DNA of 64,000 nucleotides from Petaurus breviceps papuanus (Eukaryota > Chordata > Mammalia > Diprotodontia > Petauridae): the NCBI GenBank assembly GCA_028583685.1, contig JAMXIF010000032.1, forward strand, positions 5,604,401 through 5,668,400. Direction: 5' to 3'. Both the position numbers and the translations under genes were made by a program. The stretch's first letter is position 1. Each line of letters opens with the position of its first letter. The notes under the pieces were generated by a model. The model did no database searches, was not told the origin of the DNA, and worked only from the letters and a program-made list of their open reading frames with translations. Of this stretch, positions 54,526-64,000 are shown piece after piece.

Positions 54526-55419
54526 ATGAGAGGGTAGATTTTTCTTAGGTTTGTCACAAAAACCAGTAAGTGCAACTCTGTTGCTTTGGCGATGAGGAAG
54601 ACATGAAAAAGGTGGCCTCATGGTGCTCACACAACTGCTTACATAGCAGTCACTTCCAAGGATGACGAGGACAATGACAGTAGAAATGTTAGCTTGGAGT
54701 TGCTGCTGCTGCTGCTGTTATAAATAAACTGAAATGGTTTTTGTTTGTTCTGCATAGTTTGACGCCCTGCCTTTTAGGAAGACAAGTTGATTTAGCTGCA
54801 AAATAGCTGAGGTTCAGAGGTGAGAGATAGGGGAATCCTGGCTCATCAAAGGATTGACTAATACATGTATCTTATTGGTGGAGGATGTAATGAAATCAGC
54901 TCTTATTTTGGGGGGGGGCTAGTCATTGAGGTATCTCTGGTCAGGAAATAAGGCAGCATTATAATTTTCAGGGCCTATTTATGAGAGTGTCAGTTTCATG
55001 AAGGCAAATCTGAGAAGGCTTTTGAGTACCTTTAAACATAAATCTATGGTACTGCGTTGAAATTTCACAACTCTCCATTTATATTTTTGTTTAGCTCTGA
55101 TGAATAAAAGGATTCTAGTGAACCAGTTCACAGGCTTGGTCCCTGTCCACTTGGGCTCTCTCTCATTTTTGGAAAGTATTTGGATAGGTGGGATTCCTTA
55201 CTCTTGGTGATTGGGTTAGAAGCAAGTGGGGAGTATTGGGACTTTAGTTTGGTAGCCTCATCTCTGCAAATATAAAACCTGCTCAGGGAATAGAGGCAGT
55301 GGGAAAGGTGAGATGACTGCAAGAAGTCCCCTAAGGTGACATGACAGATGTCCACATCCTTTTCTCAAGAAGCATTGATCTTATCCTTGTGTTAGGAAGG
55401 AAATAGTGGTGTCCAACAA
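54526..55419. other. Unrecognised sequence
   Basis: Includes a short (GCT)n run at 54701-54719 and a G run at 54911-54918. No gene recognised. Confidence 0.4.
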
Positions 55420-56215
55420 TTTTCTTGTTGACTTCCAGTCACTCGATCCAGTGATTTCTTCAGTCTTTTATTCTCTTCTCAATCTCCCCAAAACACCCAT
55501 TCTTTACAATTTCCTCAAAAAAAATCTACCCTGCTACTTTCTAGCGTCATAGGATCACAGATTAAGAACTGGAAAGGACCCTTAGTGGTCAAAGTCCTAC
55601 AGTTTCATTTTATAGATGAGGAAACTGAATGTTCAGGGTCATACAGCTAGTAAGTATCTGAGGTGAGATTCTAACCTATTTCTCTCTGATTCCAGTTTCA
55701 AAATCCTGTTCACTATGCCATTGAAAAGATTGAGGTTACTTGAAAGGGACTCACTCCCTTAACTCTTTTCTTCAGTCTTCAAGATTTTTCAGTCTCTCCT
55801 TCAGCTTGTAGCTTTTCTAAGATCTTGATCCCATTTGACTGCCTCCAAGACTTTGCTTCAACAATCATCCCCTAAATCTTTAATTTATCCCTACCCATCG
55901 GCCCTTTTCCATTTGCCTACAAAAAGTTCAGACCTCTCCAATCATAAGAACCTTTTTCGATCCTTCTACTCATTCACATACTACCTGTTCTCTCTCAGGA
56001 CCAAACTACTTGAAAAATTGTCTACCCTTAATGCCTCCATTTCTCTACCTTCTCTCCTTAATCTCTTATGTCTAGTTTCTGTCCCCACCATGCTCCTGAA
56101 ACAGATTTCTTAAGGTTTACCAGTGACCTTGCTAATTACCAAATCCAGTGACCATTTTCTCCCCCAGCCCTGGCCCCAGAGAACTTGGCACAACCCTCGA
56201 GTGTTCAAACTCATT
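55420..56215 (+). repeat. L2 LINE, ORF2 part, sense, split by a SINE
   Basis: Reverse-transcriptase wording at about 55990-56150 (accaaactacttgaaaaatt, acagatttcttaaggtttac, cagtgaccttgctaattacc) corresponds to the L2 …KLLEK… and …ALLKVTNDLL… segments. It is heavily decayed. A CR1/L3-tailed SINE lies inside at 55548-55727. Confidence 0.6.
55548..55727 (-). repeat. CR1/L3-tailed SINE, antisense, inside L2
   Basis: ttaagaactggaaaggaccc, ttagtggtcaaagtcctaca, ttttatagatgaggaaactg, gtcatacagctagtaagtat. Confidence 0.7.
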
Positions 56216-56254
56216 GCAGATGATGTTGCTATGTCCTGGGGCATCTGAACTCCA

Positions 56255-56385
56255 GTCCTCATATGGGAGAATCTTGAAACCCTTCATCATTCTGGTTGTA
56301 ATATTCTATATACATTTTAGGTTGTCAATGTACTTTCTAACTCTAGTTTTGTTATTCTGTGAAATACCTGCTAGTTGTGTGTAGC
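56255..56385 (-). repeat. Possible CR1/L3 scrap, antisense
   Basis: gaaacccttcatcattctgg, ttgtaatattctatatacat, ggttgtcaatgtactttcta resembles the inverted CR1 phrase in the 44.2-44.5 kb copy. Weak. Confidence 0.35.
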
Positions 56386-56399
56386 TGACTATTATGCTG

Positions 56400-56478
56400 A
56401 AGAAAAAACAATTATTTAAGATATAGTGCCTGTCCTCATGGAGCTTACAATTTAGTAGAAGGATGTGACATATTCAAA
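56400..56478 (-). repeat. L2 LINE 3' scrap, antisense
   Basis: atatagtgcctgtcctcatg, gagcttacaatttagtagaa. Confidence 0.55.
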
Positions 56479-56559
56479 TGACTATAATGCAATACTTTAC
56501 AAGTATATGAGGAAGCCATGGGAAAAATACTATGTTACATCCAAAGGAAAGGTCATTAC

Positions 56560-57345
56560 CAATTAGTTGTATTGCAGTAGATAGAGAGCTAGAACTGGAG
56601 TCAAGAAAACCTGAGTTCAAGTGCGGCCCAAGACAATACCTGTATAACCTGTGTGGGTTTAATGGGAATGTAAATTTTAAAGATCTTCCCTGCACCTAGG
56701 CTAAAGTGCACCTGGAGCCTGGGGTGGGAGGCTTGTTTTTCAGTAGATACTTCTTGATTGGCCAGTGAGTCAATAAGGTTGTTACATTCTCTGAGCCAGG
56801 AGAAGGCTATATAAGCCCTGATGTGTAGCTTTGTTTTGGGGCTCACTTTGAGAAGTGTTCTGTGATTTGATCAGATGAAACTCTGGAAAGCTGTTGTCCA
56901 GAGTCCCCCGGCTTTGAAACCCAGATGTTGTTTGGTATGGATGTAATGGTTGGACAGTTTGGAAATCTGTCTACTTGATCTGTTTTTCTGTCTTGATAAT
57001 AATGTCTGTATATTCTGAAGTTTGGGGTGCTGACCTTTTTCCCCTGAACTAGGTAAACGATACATATTTGACTGATTAAAGTAAGCTTGTTAACCCATTT
57101 TGAGTTGCTTTCCTTTAACAAAGCAGATCGAAGAACCTGTGTGAGCAGCCACCCTGGGGACGCTGGGGTGCTGGCTGCTACAGTGGGCAAGTCACTTAAT
57201 CTCTGCTTACCTTAGTATCCTCATCTTTAAAATGGGATAATGATAGCATCTACCTTCAGGGTTTGTTGCAAGGATAAAATGAGATCATATTTGCAAAGCA
57301 CTTTATAATCCTTATAAAAGTACTATATAAAGACTGATTATTATT
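56560..57345 (+). repeat. MIR-like CORE-SINE split by a solo LTR
   Basis: The left half (gtagatagagagctagaact, ggagtcaagaaaacctgag) ends at about 56651. The right half (gtgggcaagtcacttaatct, cctcatctttaaaatggga, gtttgttgcaaggataaaat) starts at about 57182. The two halves fit together across the LTR. Confidence 0.75.
56652..57181 (+). mobile_element. Solo LTR of an endogenous retrovirus (fossil), inside a SINE
   Basis: About 530 bp with TG…CA-type ends (tgtgggtttaatgggaatg … ggtgctggctgctaca). A TATA-like ggctatataagccctg lies at about 56806, and an ATTAAA-type word (tgattaaagtaagc) at about 57070. The first 60 bases resemble the LTRs at 29.03 kb and 3.9-4.35 kb (aaagatcttccctgcacc). The flanks share only gtg, so the duplication is not secure. 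No internal retroviral sequence is attached. Confidence 0.65.
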
Positions 57346-57425
57346 AGGGTTATTATTTTTGTTATTATTTGTTTATGATTGTTATTTGGGCTTGGCTTAA
57401 ATGTGTGGGTAAGAATTCAAAAGGA

Positions 57426-57582
57426 GTAGGAAAGAGAGAGAGAGAGGAGAGAGGAAGAGGAGGAGGAGGAAGAGAAGTAATAGTAGCAGCAGCAGCAGCA
57501 GCAGCAGCAGAAGAAGAAGAAGAAGAAGAAGAAGAAGAAGAAGAAGAAGAAGAAGAAGAAGAAGAAGAAGAAGAAGAGAAAG
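57426..57582. repeat. Purine tract with (CAG)n(AAG)n microsatellite
   Basis: A GA/GGA-rich lead passes into about 8 CAG units (57486-57510) and about 22 AAG units (57511-57576). The poly-Glu and poly-Leu frames here are artefacts. Confidence 0.95.
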
Positions 57583-58560
57583 GAGCATTTCATAGATAGG
57601 AAATAGTATTAGCAAGGGGATGGAGGAGGAAAATTTGAAAACCTGACCATAAGTAATTCAGTTTGACTATACCATAAAGTATGTAGAAGAGAGTGTTATG
57701 AGATAAAGTTGGAAAGATAGGGTGGCACTGAATCATGAAAGCTTCTGATTTCCAGGTCAGTTGGTCTGAACTTTATCCACTAAGTAATAGAGAGAAATTG
57801 TGAGATTTTGAGAAGAGAAATGACATTATCATATCTTTGTGTAAGAAAGATTAGTTTGGTGGTGTTGTGAAGAATATATTGAATGAGGGAGGGAGTAGAG
57901 ATGGGAAAACCTTTTAGGAAATGATTGCAGTAGTTTGGTTGAGGAGAGGGTGGTTGCAGTAGAAAAAGAGACGAAAAGACAAATATCAGAGATAAGGAAG
58001 TATAATGAGTAAGACTTGCTAACTGATCAGAGATAAGAAGGGATGGAAAGGAAAGAATAAAAAATAATAGGAAGGTTTCTTTTAAACATGAGTATCTAGG
58101 TGAATGGTAGTACTTTTGACTCAAACAGTGATGACAAAACAAAGCAACGAGCTTTTGGGAAAAAAAAAAAAACAAATGGCAAACTATTTTAGAAATGTAG
58201 AATTTGATGTATAAATGAGACACCCAAGAACCCTGTAGGAGTTGTAGATGTGAGCCTGGAGCTCGAGAGAGAAACCGAAACTTGAAATATAGATTGTCAT
58301 TGTGTAGAGGTGATAGTCAAAACTGCAGGAGTCAATTATATGTCTGAGAGAAGAGGAGACAAAAAGAGGAGAGGGAAGAGAACAGAAGGGCAAAAGCCCG
58401 AGGAACCAGACCGCCTTATGTAGAGAAGAGAATGAGAAGCCGGTGAGTGGGACAGAGAAGGAGCTTGTGGAGCAGCAGGAGAAAAAGGAGAATGTTGAGT
58501 CTCTGAAGAGGATGGAATAGAGTATCCATAAAGAGGGGATACTATAGCATCCAAGTGTTG
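57583..58560 (+). repeat. Long ancient mammalian repeat (family not named)
   Basis: Phrases occur in the order known from an abundant ancient mammalian repeat: gattgcagtagtttggttg, tatcagagataaggaagta, aagacttgctaactgatcag, gagacacccaagaaccctg, attgtcattgtgtagaggtg, gagaagccggtgagtgggac. Open minus-strand frames (up to 147 codons) within it are not genes. Confidence 0.5.
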
Positions 58561-58709
58561 ACGTATTTGTTTGCTGACAGTTTGTTGCTGGTCACATATA
58601 TATGATAAAAATAGTAATATGATCAGGCAGGATACAGACAATGACCTCAAAATTTATTTTTTGAGCTTGCACAGTATTCTTTTGTGTGAAAAGACCCAAA
58701 ATATTTTTT
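58561..58709. other. Unrecognised sequence
   Basis: A short spacer, possibly the end of the preceding repeat. Confidence 0.3.
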
Positions 58710-58885
58710 AGGGATTTTTTTTTTGGAGTGGGGGGAAGGCAAGGCAATTGGGGTCAAATGACTTGCCCAAGGTCACACAACTAGTAAAAATATCAAGTGT
58801 CTGAGGTCAGATTTGAACTCAGGTCTTCCTGACTCCAGAGCTGGCCCTCTACTTATTGCATCATTCTATTTTAGCTGCCCCCTCC
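58710..58885 (-). repeat. tRNA-derived poly(A) SINE, antisense
   Basis: ggggaaggcaaggcaattgg, atgacttgcccaaggtcaca, gaggtcagatttgaactcag, ctacttattgcatcattcta, ttagctgccccc. A short insertion splits the head. Confidence 0.75.
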
Positions 58886-59266
58886 CCCCCAAATGTTTTT
58901 AGGGCCTGGAAAACTACAGTGGGTCAAACCTATAAAGCATTTTGAGGTTTCTTTGTTAGATCTCTCCCCTTGTATTACAATGAATTTGGGGGGAATGGGA
59001 TCTCGATAAAGGAATTAAGGAGTTAAAAGGACTTTCTAACTCTGAGTCAGATTGAATCTTGACACAGGAAACTAAAGTAGGGAGGTTTATCACTTGAGCA
59101 GGACTTTAAGGTTTAAAACTGATCTAATGTTTGTGGGATCTACTTAATTGGCTTAACTATTCTATGTTCCAAAAGACATTAGCCCCTGTGAATGGGGGAC
59201 TCCCCTTTTGGAGAGGTGAAGCCTATTATAGCCAAAGCCCTGAGAACAGATAGACTCTTTGTATGT
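58886..59266. other. Unrecognised sequence, possibly an old LTR
   Basis: Continuous with 59532-59900 once the SINE between them is set aside. Words such as gaagcctattatagccaaag and ggtataaagagggcctgatt (59568) look promoter-like, but no family or ends could be set. Confidence 0.3.
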
Positions 59267-59276
59267 AGAATAGAAT

Positions 59277-59521
59277 TGTTGTTCAGTCATGCCTGACTCT
59301 TCATGACCCTACATTGGGGTTTTCTTGGCAAAGATGCCCAGAGGTTTGCTTTTTCTTTTTCCAGCTCATTTTACAGATGAGGAACTGAGACAAGTGGGGT
59401 TAAATGACTTGCCCAGTGTCCCACAGCTGGTAAGTATCTGAGGCCAGATTTGAACTCAGGAAAATGAGTCTTCCTGACTCCAGGCCCAGTGCTCTATCCA
59501 CTGAGCCCGTAGGTGCCCCAC
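59277..59521 (-). repeat. Mar1 CORE-SINE, antisense
   Basis: tgttgttcagtcatgcctga, ctcttcatgaccctacattg, ttacagatgaggaactgaga, cttgcccagtgtcccacag, ccactgagcccgtaggtgcc. A 10-bp duplication agaatagaat flanks it (59267-59276 and 59522-59531). Confidence 0.9.
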
Positions 59522-59531
59522 AGAATAGAAT

Positions 59532-61640
59532 ACCTAAAGCCCTTTCCTCCAGTTTGAAACTAGGTATAAAGAGGGCCTGATTCCCTAAAGCATCTTAAAC
59601 TTAATCCCCTGAAATCTAAGTTCTAAGATAGTTGGTGAAGAAGCAGATTCTCTCTTCTTAGAGTTGAAGATTCTAGCTAGAAGCTGAAAGCAGAGGAAAA
59701 AATCTCCATGACCAAATGACCAGGAGAACCGTGGCTGAGAGAGACAATAAAGCCATAGAGAACACCATTTTCAGCGTCCATGTGAGAACAATGCCTTTGT
59801 AGCTGACAGGCTATTCCCACACAAGTGGCAGAAACTGCATGCCTGGCAGACACTATATACCATGTGGGATGAAGCGATGCCATCATCAGAAGATATGGGT
59901 GAACTAGGTTGTTCCTTTACATGTGAAATATATATATTTCTTATGTATGACCATTCTTTTTCACTAATGGTATATGACTTTGTGAGAGAGTTGTACTGGA
60001 TTTATGGGGGAAAGGGTCCATTGCTTTCTTGTTGTGATAGGTCATTCATTGCTTTTCTTTGTCTTCTGATTGTTTTAAGACCTGGAATGCCTTGAACCTG
60101 AAATTTCTGGGAGAACTTCTTTGGGGGAGAAACTGTGTAAGTGATGGTAGTGGGGAACATATCCCTATGTTCTACCTTATGTGAGAGGGAGTATATATGA
60201 TTTATTTGGTCTCAGGAGTAGGAGCAGGGATAATGGGTGACAATTGCAGAGAAGGAGATTTTGTCTTGATGAACAGGAAAAAAAATCCTAACAATAGAGC
60301 CATGTAAAAATGAAATGGCGTGTCCTAGCGGGTAGTAACTGTCTTTCATTGGGTATTAAATTAGAGGCCAGAGGACTGTTTGAGGATATTTGTAACAGAA
60401 ATTCTCTTCATGATGGAGTCGGAATAGCAAGTCCCTTCCAATGAGAGGTTCTGTAGCGAATAGATTTTCTTTTTACACAGGAAGCTGGTTTTCTTGGGCT
60501 TTTTCTTTTTCACTTGTATTTGAATTGGAAAAAGTAATTTTCAGCACTAAGAAAGACCCCTGTTAAGTATTAACTAAGCAGTAATCTTTGACAAGCTTTA
60601 TGAAATATTCCTGCCATCACTCTATATTTTGGGCCATTGTGATTTCCATTCGTACATGTGGAACTGTATATGATCTTGTCACACTGCCTATTTTGAGAAT
60701 TTATCCTTCCTTTATGGCATTTCAAAAGCAAGTGAAAGGACAACGCTGGAACCTCAGAGTACTGGTTCTTGTTTTGGGGACAAGGACAATGTATTCAAAA
60801 TGTACTTTAGCATTTATTTATTTTTAATCCTTTCTCCTTTTTTTCCTTTTCTTTATTTGTGGGCAGAGAGAGTGAATGGAAGGATTCCATGGTTCTTCAA
60901 AAACAGAGACTTCTACAGGCAGCGAATTAAATTTTCTTTTGGTTGATCAAAAATAATATAATTCTTTATGTTAATCTTGCCCTGATGAAAGTCAATAAGT
61001 GATAATAGGAAGTTGTAAAAAGCCAAAGAATATGTCATGTTCAATTTTGGCTTGTGGTTGTTATGCCATAAAAACCAAAGTCATAAAATGTCAGCCAGGA
61101 CTGGATATAGCTCTTGATAAAAAATTAATGAAAGGTAAGTGCTGACAGATGGTTTCTAGAAGGCTTCTGGCTCTATAGTGTGGAGTATGTAAGAACTTTG
61201 ACTTTTTGGTAGCAATAGACCCTGCTACTACCTTCCCATACACCTTTTGCTGTGTAATATGGAGGAGAGCTTCTCATGTCAGGCACAGTGTCAGGTTAAT
61301 TTGAAAAAACTTTTGGGTATGCAGTTTTTTTTTAAGCACTCATTGCAAAATCATTAGGAACTGAATGGGCAGCCATCTACTTCATCTATGTTCAAGAACA
61401 ACTTTGACTAGTCATGTCCCAACTTTGTCTACATTTTCTTCTGGTTATCTCCAGGGAATCTTTAATGTTCCTTGGATTTGTGACTATTTACTAACCACAA
61501 AGTAGGTTCTTGGTTCCACCTTGTTACCCTGGCAGTGAGGGTTCAGGTCGTCTTTTCCAAAGAGAAGAATCTCAAAGACAATGTCACTAAGCCCTGTGGG
61601 GATGATGAGAGTAGTCTTCCTTGTTCCATACTCTAACGTC
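59532..61640. other. Largely single-copy sequence
   Basis: About 2.1 kb with no SINE or LINE landmarks and no frame with domain content (longest 79 codons). AT-rich between 60300 and 61330 with several A/T-rich clusters. This is the best place in the window to look for conserved non-coding sequence besides 22.95-23.26 kb. Confidence 0.45.
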
Positions 61641-61649
61641 TGAAAGAAA

Positions 61650-61736
61650 GCTCTGTCTGAGTGCCAGATTTGAACTCAGGTCCTTCTGACTCCAGGCCCA
61701 CCTATTCCAGCATCTAGCTGATCCATCCAACAATTT
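61650..61736 (-). repeat. SINE fragment, antisense
   Basis: gagtgccagatttgaactca, ggtccttctgactccaggcc, agcatctagctgatcc. The head half of a Mar1/WSINE-type copy. Confidence 0.6.
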
Positions 61737-61737
61737 T

Positions 61738-62290
61738 TAACCATAGTTTTTTTTTTTTTTACAATTTTGAGTTCCATATTCTTTCCCACCCTTCTTCCCC
61801 TCCCCCATCATTAAGAAGGAAAGCAATTTGATAAAGGTTATACATGTGCAGTTATGCAGAACACATTTCCATATTAGTCATGTTGTGAAAGAAAACACAG
61901 ACAAAAAAAGCCTCAAGAAAAATAAAGTAAAAAAAAAAAACCCAAACAAACCAGTATGCTTCAATCTGAATTCAGATTCAGTTCAGTCTGCATTCAGCTG
62001 TTTCTCTGGAGGTTGATAGCATTTTTCATCATAGGTTCTTCAGAAATGTCTTGGATCTTTGTATTGCTGAGAATAAAGTCATTCACAGTGGATCATCATT
62101 ACAGAATTGCTATTACTATGCACAATGTCCTCTTGATTTTGCTCATTTCACTTTGCATCAGGTCATAGAAGTCTTTTCAGGTTTTTCTGAAACCATCCTG
62201 CTTGTCATTTCTTACAGCACCATAATATTTCATCACAATCATATACTACAACTTTACCTCCCATTATTTCCCAAACAAACACCTAGCTTT
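61738..62290 (-). repeat. L1 LINE 3' end, antisense
   Basis: The T run at 61748-61761 is the inverted A tail. It is followed by 3' UTR (acaattttgagttccatatt, gataaaggttatacatgtgc, gtcatgttgtgaaagaaaac) and inverted ORF2 end (gaaatgtcttggatctttg, tcatttcttacagcaccata). Confidence 0.85.
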
Positions 62291-62398
62291 AGCCAGGTTT
62301 ATGTTTTATTTCCGTTGTGTGTTTAACTTTCTCCCCAATTCCTTGCCTCTTTATTCAACTTGTATTGAATCCAAACCCTTGTCTGAGGATGTGATAAT
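62291..62398. other. Unrecognised sequence
   Basis: A short spacer, possibly more L1. Confidence 0.3.
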
Positions 62399-62522
62399 AA
62401 CAATAGTCATGACTATACAGTGCGGTTTAGGCTTAGAGATCCTTTGAGATTTACAGAGCACTTTTGCTACAACAGCCCTGTAAGGGAGATAGTGCAATGT
62501 TTTCTTTCCCTATTTTACAGAG
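62399..62522 (-). repeat. MIR SINE, antisense
   Basis: cagtgcggtttaggcttaga, gatttacagagcacttttgc, acagccctgtaagggagata. Confidence 0.6.
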
Positions 62523-62775
62523 CACAGATTTAGAACTAGAAGTGACTTTAGAGCTTATCTAGTGTGGCCCACAATAGTTTTGAGTGTGGCCCAAATCAAA
62601 TGAAAAAAGGGATTGGCAAATATTTAGGAAAAGAAATAAAAAATACAACAAAATGTATTATATCACATTTTAAAGCTAAGTTCATATGTGACTCATAGGG
62701 TTCCTTATGTACGCTTTAACAGCCTTCATTTCTGTTTGGGCTTGACACCATTGATCTAGTCTGTTCCCCTGTGGT
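62523..62775 (-). repeat. CR1/L3-tailed SINE end split by a hAT element
   Basis: gatttagaactagaagtgac and tttagagcttatctagt lie left of the hAT copy. gatctagtctgttcccctg continues to the right. Confidence 0.6.
62564..62752 (-). mobile_element. hAT miniature element, antisense
   Basis: On the minus strand it starts caatggtgtcaagcccaaac and ends tattgtgggccac. The flanks tatctagt (62556-62563) and gatctagt (62753-62760) form an 8-bp duplication, 7 of 8 matching. Same family as 48930 and 51428 (cagtggtatcaaactcaa). No coding part. Confidence 0.65.
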
Positions 62776-62792
62776 GGAATTACCCGAGATAG

Positions 62793-63330
62793 GGCAGCTA
62801 GGGGGTGCAGTAGGTAGGTTTTGAACCCGGAGTCAGGAAGAGCTGAGTTTAAATCAGGCCTCAGGCACTTACTAGCTGTGTGATCCTGTTGTTGCTGTTA
62901 TTGTTGAGTTGTTTCAGTCATGTCCAACTCTCTGGGACACCATTTGGGGTTTTCTTGGCAAAGATTGTGGAGCAGTTTGCCATTTTCATTTCCAGCTCAT
63001 TTTTACAGATGAGGAAACTGAGGTAAGCAGGCTTAAGTGACTTGCCCAGGGTCACATGACTAGTAAGTGTCTGAGGCCAAATTTGATCTCAGTTAGGTAA
63101 GTCCTTCTAGTTCCAAGTCCAGTGCTCCATCCACTGCACCACCTAGCTGCTCTAGAACAGTGTGACCCTAGGTGAGTCACTTAACTCTGTTTGCCTCAGT
63201 TCCTCATCTGTAAAATGAACTAGAGAAGGAAATGGCAAACCACTCTAGTATCTTTGTCAGGAAAGTCCCAAATAGGGTCATGAAGAGTCAAACACAACTG
63301 AAAATGATGAAATAGCAACAATAACAGATT
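62793..63330 (+). repeat. Mar1 CORE-SINE split by an antisense Mar1
   Basis: The head gggcagctagggggtgcagt … actagctgtgtgatcct (62793-62887) and the rest gtgtgaccctaggtgagtca … caaacacaactgaaaatgat (63160-63330) belong to one sense Mar1. Confidence 0.85.
62888..63159 (-). repeat. Mar1 CORE-SINE, antisense, nested
   Basis: gttgttgctgttattgttg, agtcatgtccaactctctgg, gattgtggagcagtttgcca, gaggaaactgaggtaagcag, ccactgcaccacctagctgc. The 10-bp word gtgtgatcct/gtgtgaccct flanks it (62878-62887 and 63160-63169). Confidence 0.9.
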
Positions 63331-63580
63331 TAGAGTCAGGAAGACTTGGGTTTGAATCCTATATCTGACATTTAATAGTGGGACTTTTACTTAACTCTCC
63401 AAGACTCATTTTCCCCATCTATAAATCTGAGATAATAAAACCTGCAATATTTTTGTCATAGGGTTGTTATGAGGATCACTGTAAATTACATAGCGCTATG
63501 CAGGGAATTTCTGTAGAGTTTAAAGTTTTGATGGCGGAATGTGGCACAAAGACTTATGGGACATTCTGCATAAACATCAG
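63331..63580 (+). repeat. MIR SINE, sense
   Basis: gatttagagtcaggaagact, ttttacttaactctccaaga, ttccccatctataaatctga, gggttgttatgaggatcact. Confidence 0.7.
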
Positions 63581-63589
63581 TCATCACCA

Positions 63590-63748
63590 TCATCATCGTT
63601 ATTATTAATTATTTTATGGATGAGGAAATAGAAGATCAGACATAAAGTCATTGTCCCAAGGTCACACAGGTAATAAGTGGAAGAACTTGGATTGGTACCC
63701 AGGTCCATTAACCCCACATCCAGTACTTTCCCCCATTATGCCACATCA
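63590..63748 (-). repeat. MIR SINE, antisense
   Basis: tattattaattattttatg, gatgaggaaatagaagatca, cccaaggtcacacaggtaat, ccccattatgccacatcag. Confidence 0.7.
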
Positions 63749-64000
63749 GATGAGAAAGATCATCTCAGAGTCTGAATTAACTTGACCATAACATGTGACA
63801 AAGTTGCATCCTTTAAGTCTTTCAACCTCAATTCTAGTGTTTGGTTTCTTTCCTAACGTCTTCCAATTCCTCTTCAAACTTATTCTGACTTGGGGCCCCA
63901 TTTTCCCCATTCTGGTTCAAGCACCTTCTACACAGAGCAGGAATTGCTCTTGCTGGTATTCTTTTTACCGGTAGGGGGCACTGTTTTTCTTATTAGTTGG
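63749..64000. other. Unrecognised sequence
   Basis: The end of the window. No landmarks. Confidence 0.3.

Noticed and set aside
57369-57615. Frames with long poly-Glu (+) and poly-Leu (-) runs
   Set aside because: Translations of the CAG-AAG microsatellite. No gene context.
57780-58650. Minus-strand frames of 147 and 104 codons rich in Leu, Ser and Phe
   Set aside because: They lie inside a long ancient repeat recognised on the + strand. No domain, start context or neighbour supports a gene.
1-64000. tRNA, snRNA (U1, U2, U6), 5S or Y RNA genes
   Set aside because: I scanned for their hallmark words and found only the 7SL pseudogene. tRNA-like matches are SINE heads, not tRNA genes.
1-64000. 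Endogenous retrovirus with internal gag, pol or env
   Set aside because: Only solo LTR-like fossils were seen. No retroviral protease, reverse-transcriptase or envelope wording was found next to them.

Overview
The window looks like marsupial nuclear DNA from a gene-poor, intergenic or deep-intronic stretch. I found no host protein-coding exon that I could defend. The longer open frames are either LINE remnants or artefacts of simple repeats: GA, TG/CA, GAA and poly-pyrimidine tracts. The marsupial assignment rests on the repeats: Mar1-type CORE-SINEs with a Bov-B/RTE-like tail (…gactgaacaacaa), poly(A) SINEs starting gggcagctaggtggtgcagt, marsupial-type L1 copies, and the ancient MIR/L2/CR1-L3 background. 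The species cannot be fixed from this sequence. Family names are from memory and could not be checked against a repeat library.

Layout. 0-7 kb: Mar1, L2 ends, a hAT miniature element, an antisense solo LTR, a 203-bp fold-back hAT element with long inverted arms, and a decayed full-length 7SL RNA retropseudogene. 7-12.2 kb: an L2 split by an antisense L1, a CR1/L3 tail, and a second antisense L1 that itself hosts a fold-back hAT copy. 12.2-24.4 kb: MIR and Mar1 copies, one Mar1 split by a solo LTR; two opposed copies of an unrecognised LTR-like repeat; an L1 3' end with a 14-bp target duplication; a non-repetitive stretch that may be a conserved regulatory element; a long marsupial repeat; and a MIR-derived hairpin. 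24.4-27.7 kb: an antisense L1 with an intact 5' end, a decayed ORF1 and only the start of ORF2. 27.7-45 kb: L2, a solo LTR, CR1/L3, SINEs, a 450-bp GA-rich tract and several L1 3' ends. 45.2-48.3 kb: a complete-ended L1 derivative that has ORF1 but no ORF2 (HAL1-like), with a dimer of a young SINE inside its ORF1. 48.4-64 kb: CR1-tailed SINEs, hAT fragments, L2, a solo LTR inside a SINE, a CAG-AAG microsatellite, a long ancient repeat, about 1.9 kb of mostly unique sequence, one more L1 3' end, and nested Mar1 copies.

Nothing here works together as a gene system. What the window offers is a layered record of insertions. L2, CR1/L3 and MIR are oldest. L1, Mar1, hAT and the LTRs came next. A tRNA-derived poly(A) SINE is youngest: it has 15-17 bp, near-perfect target duplications and a repeated TT|AAGA-like insertion site.
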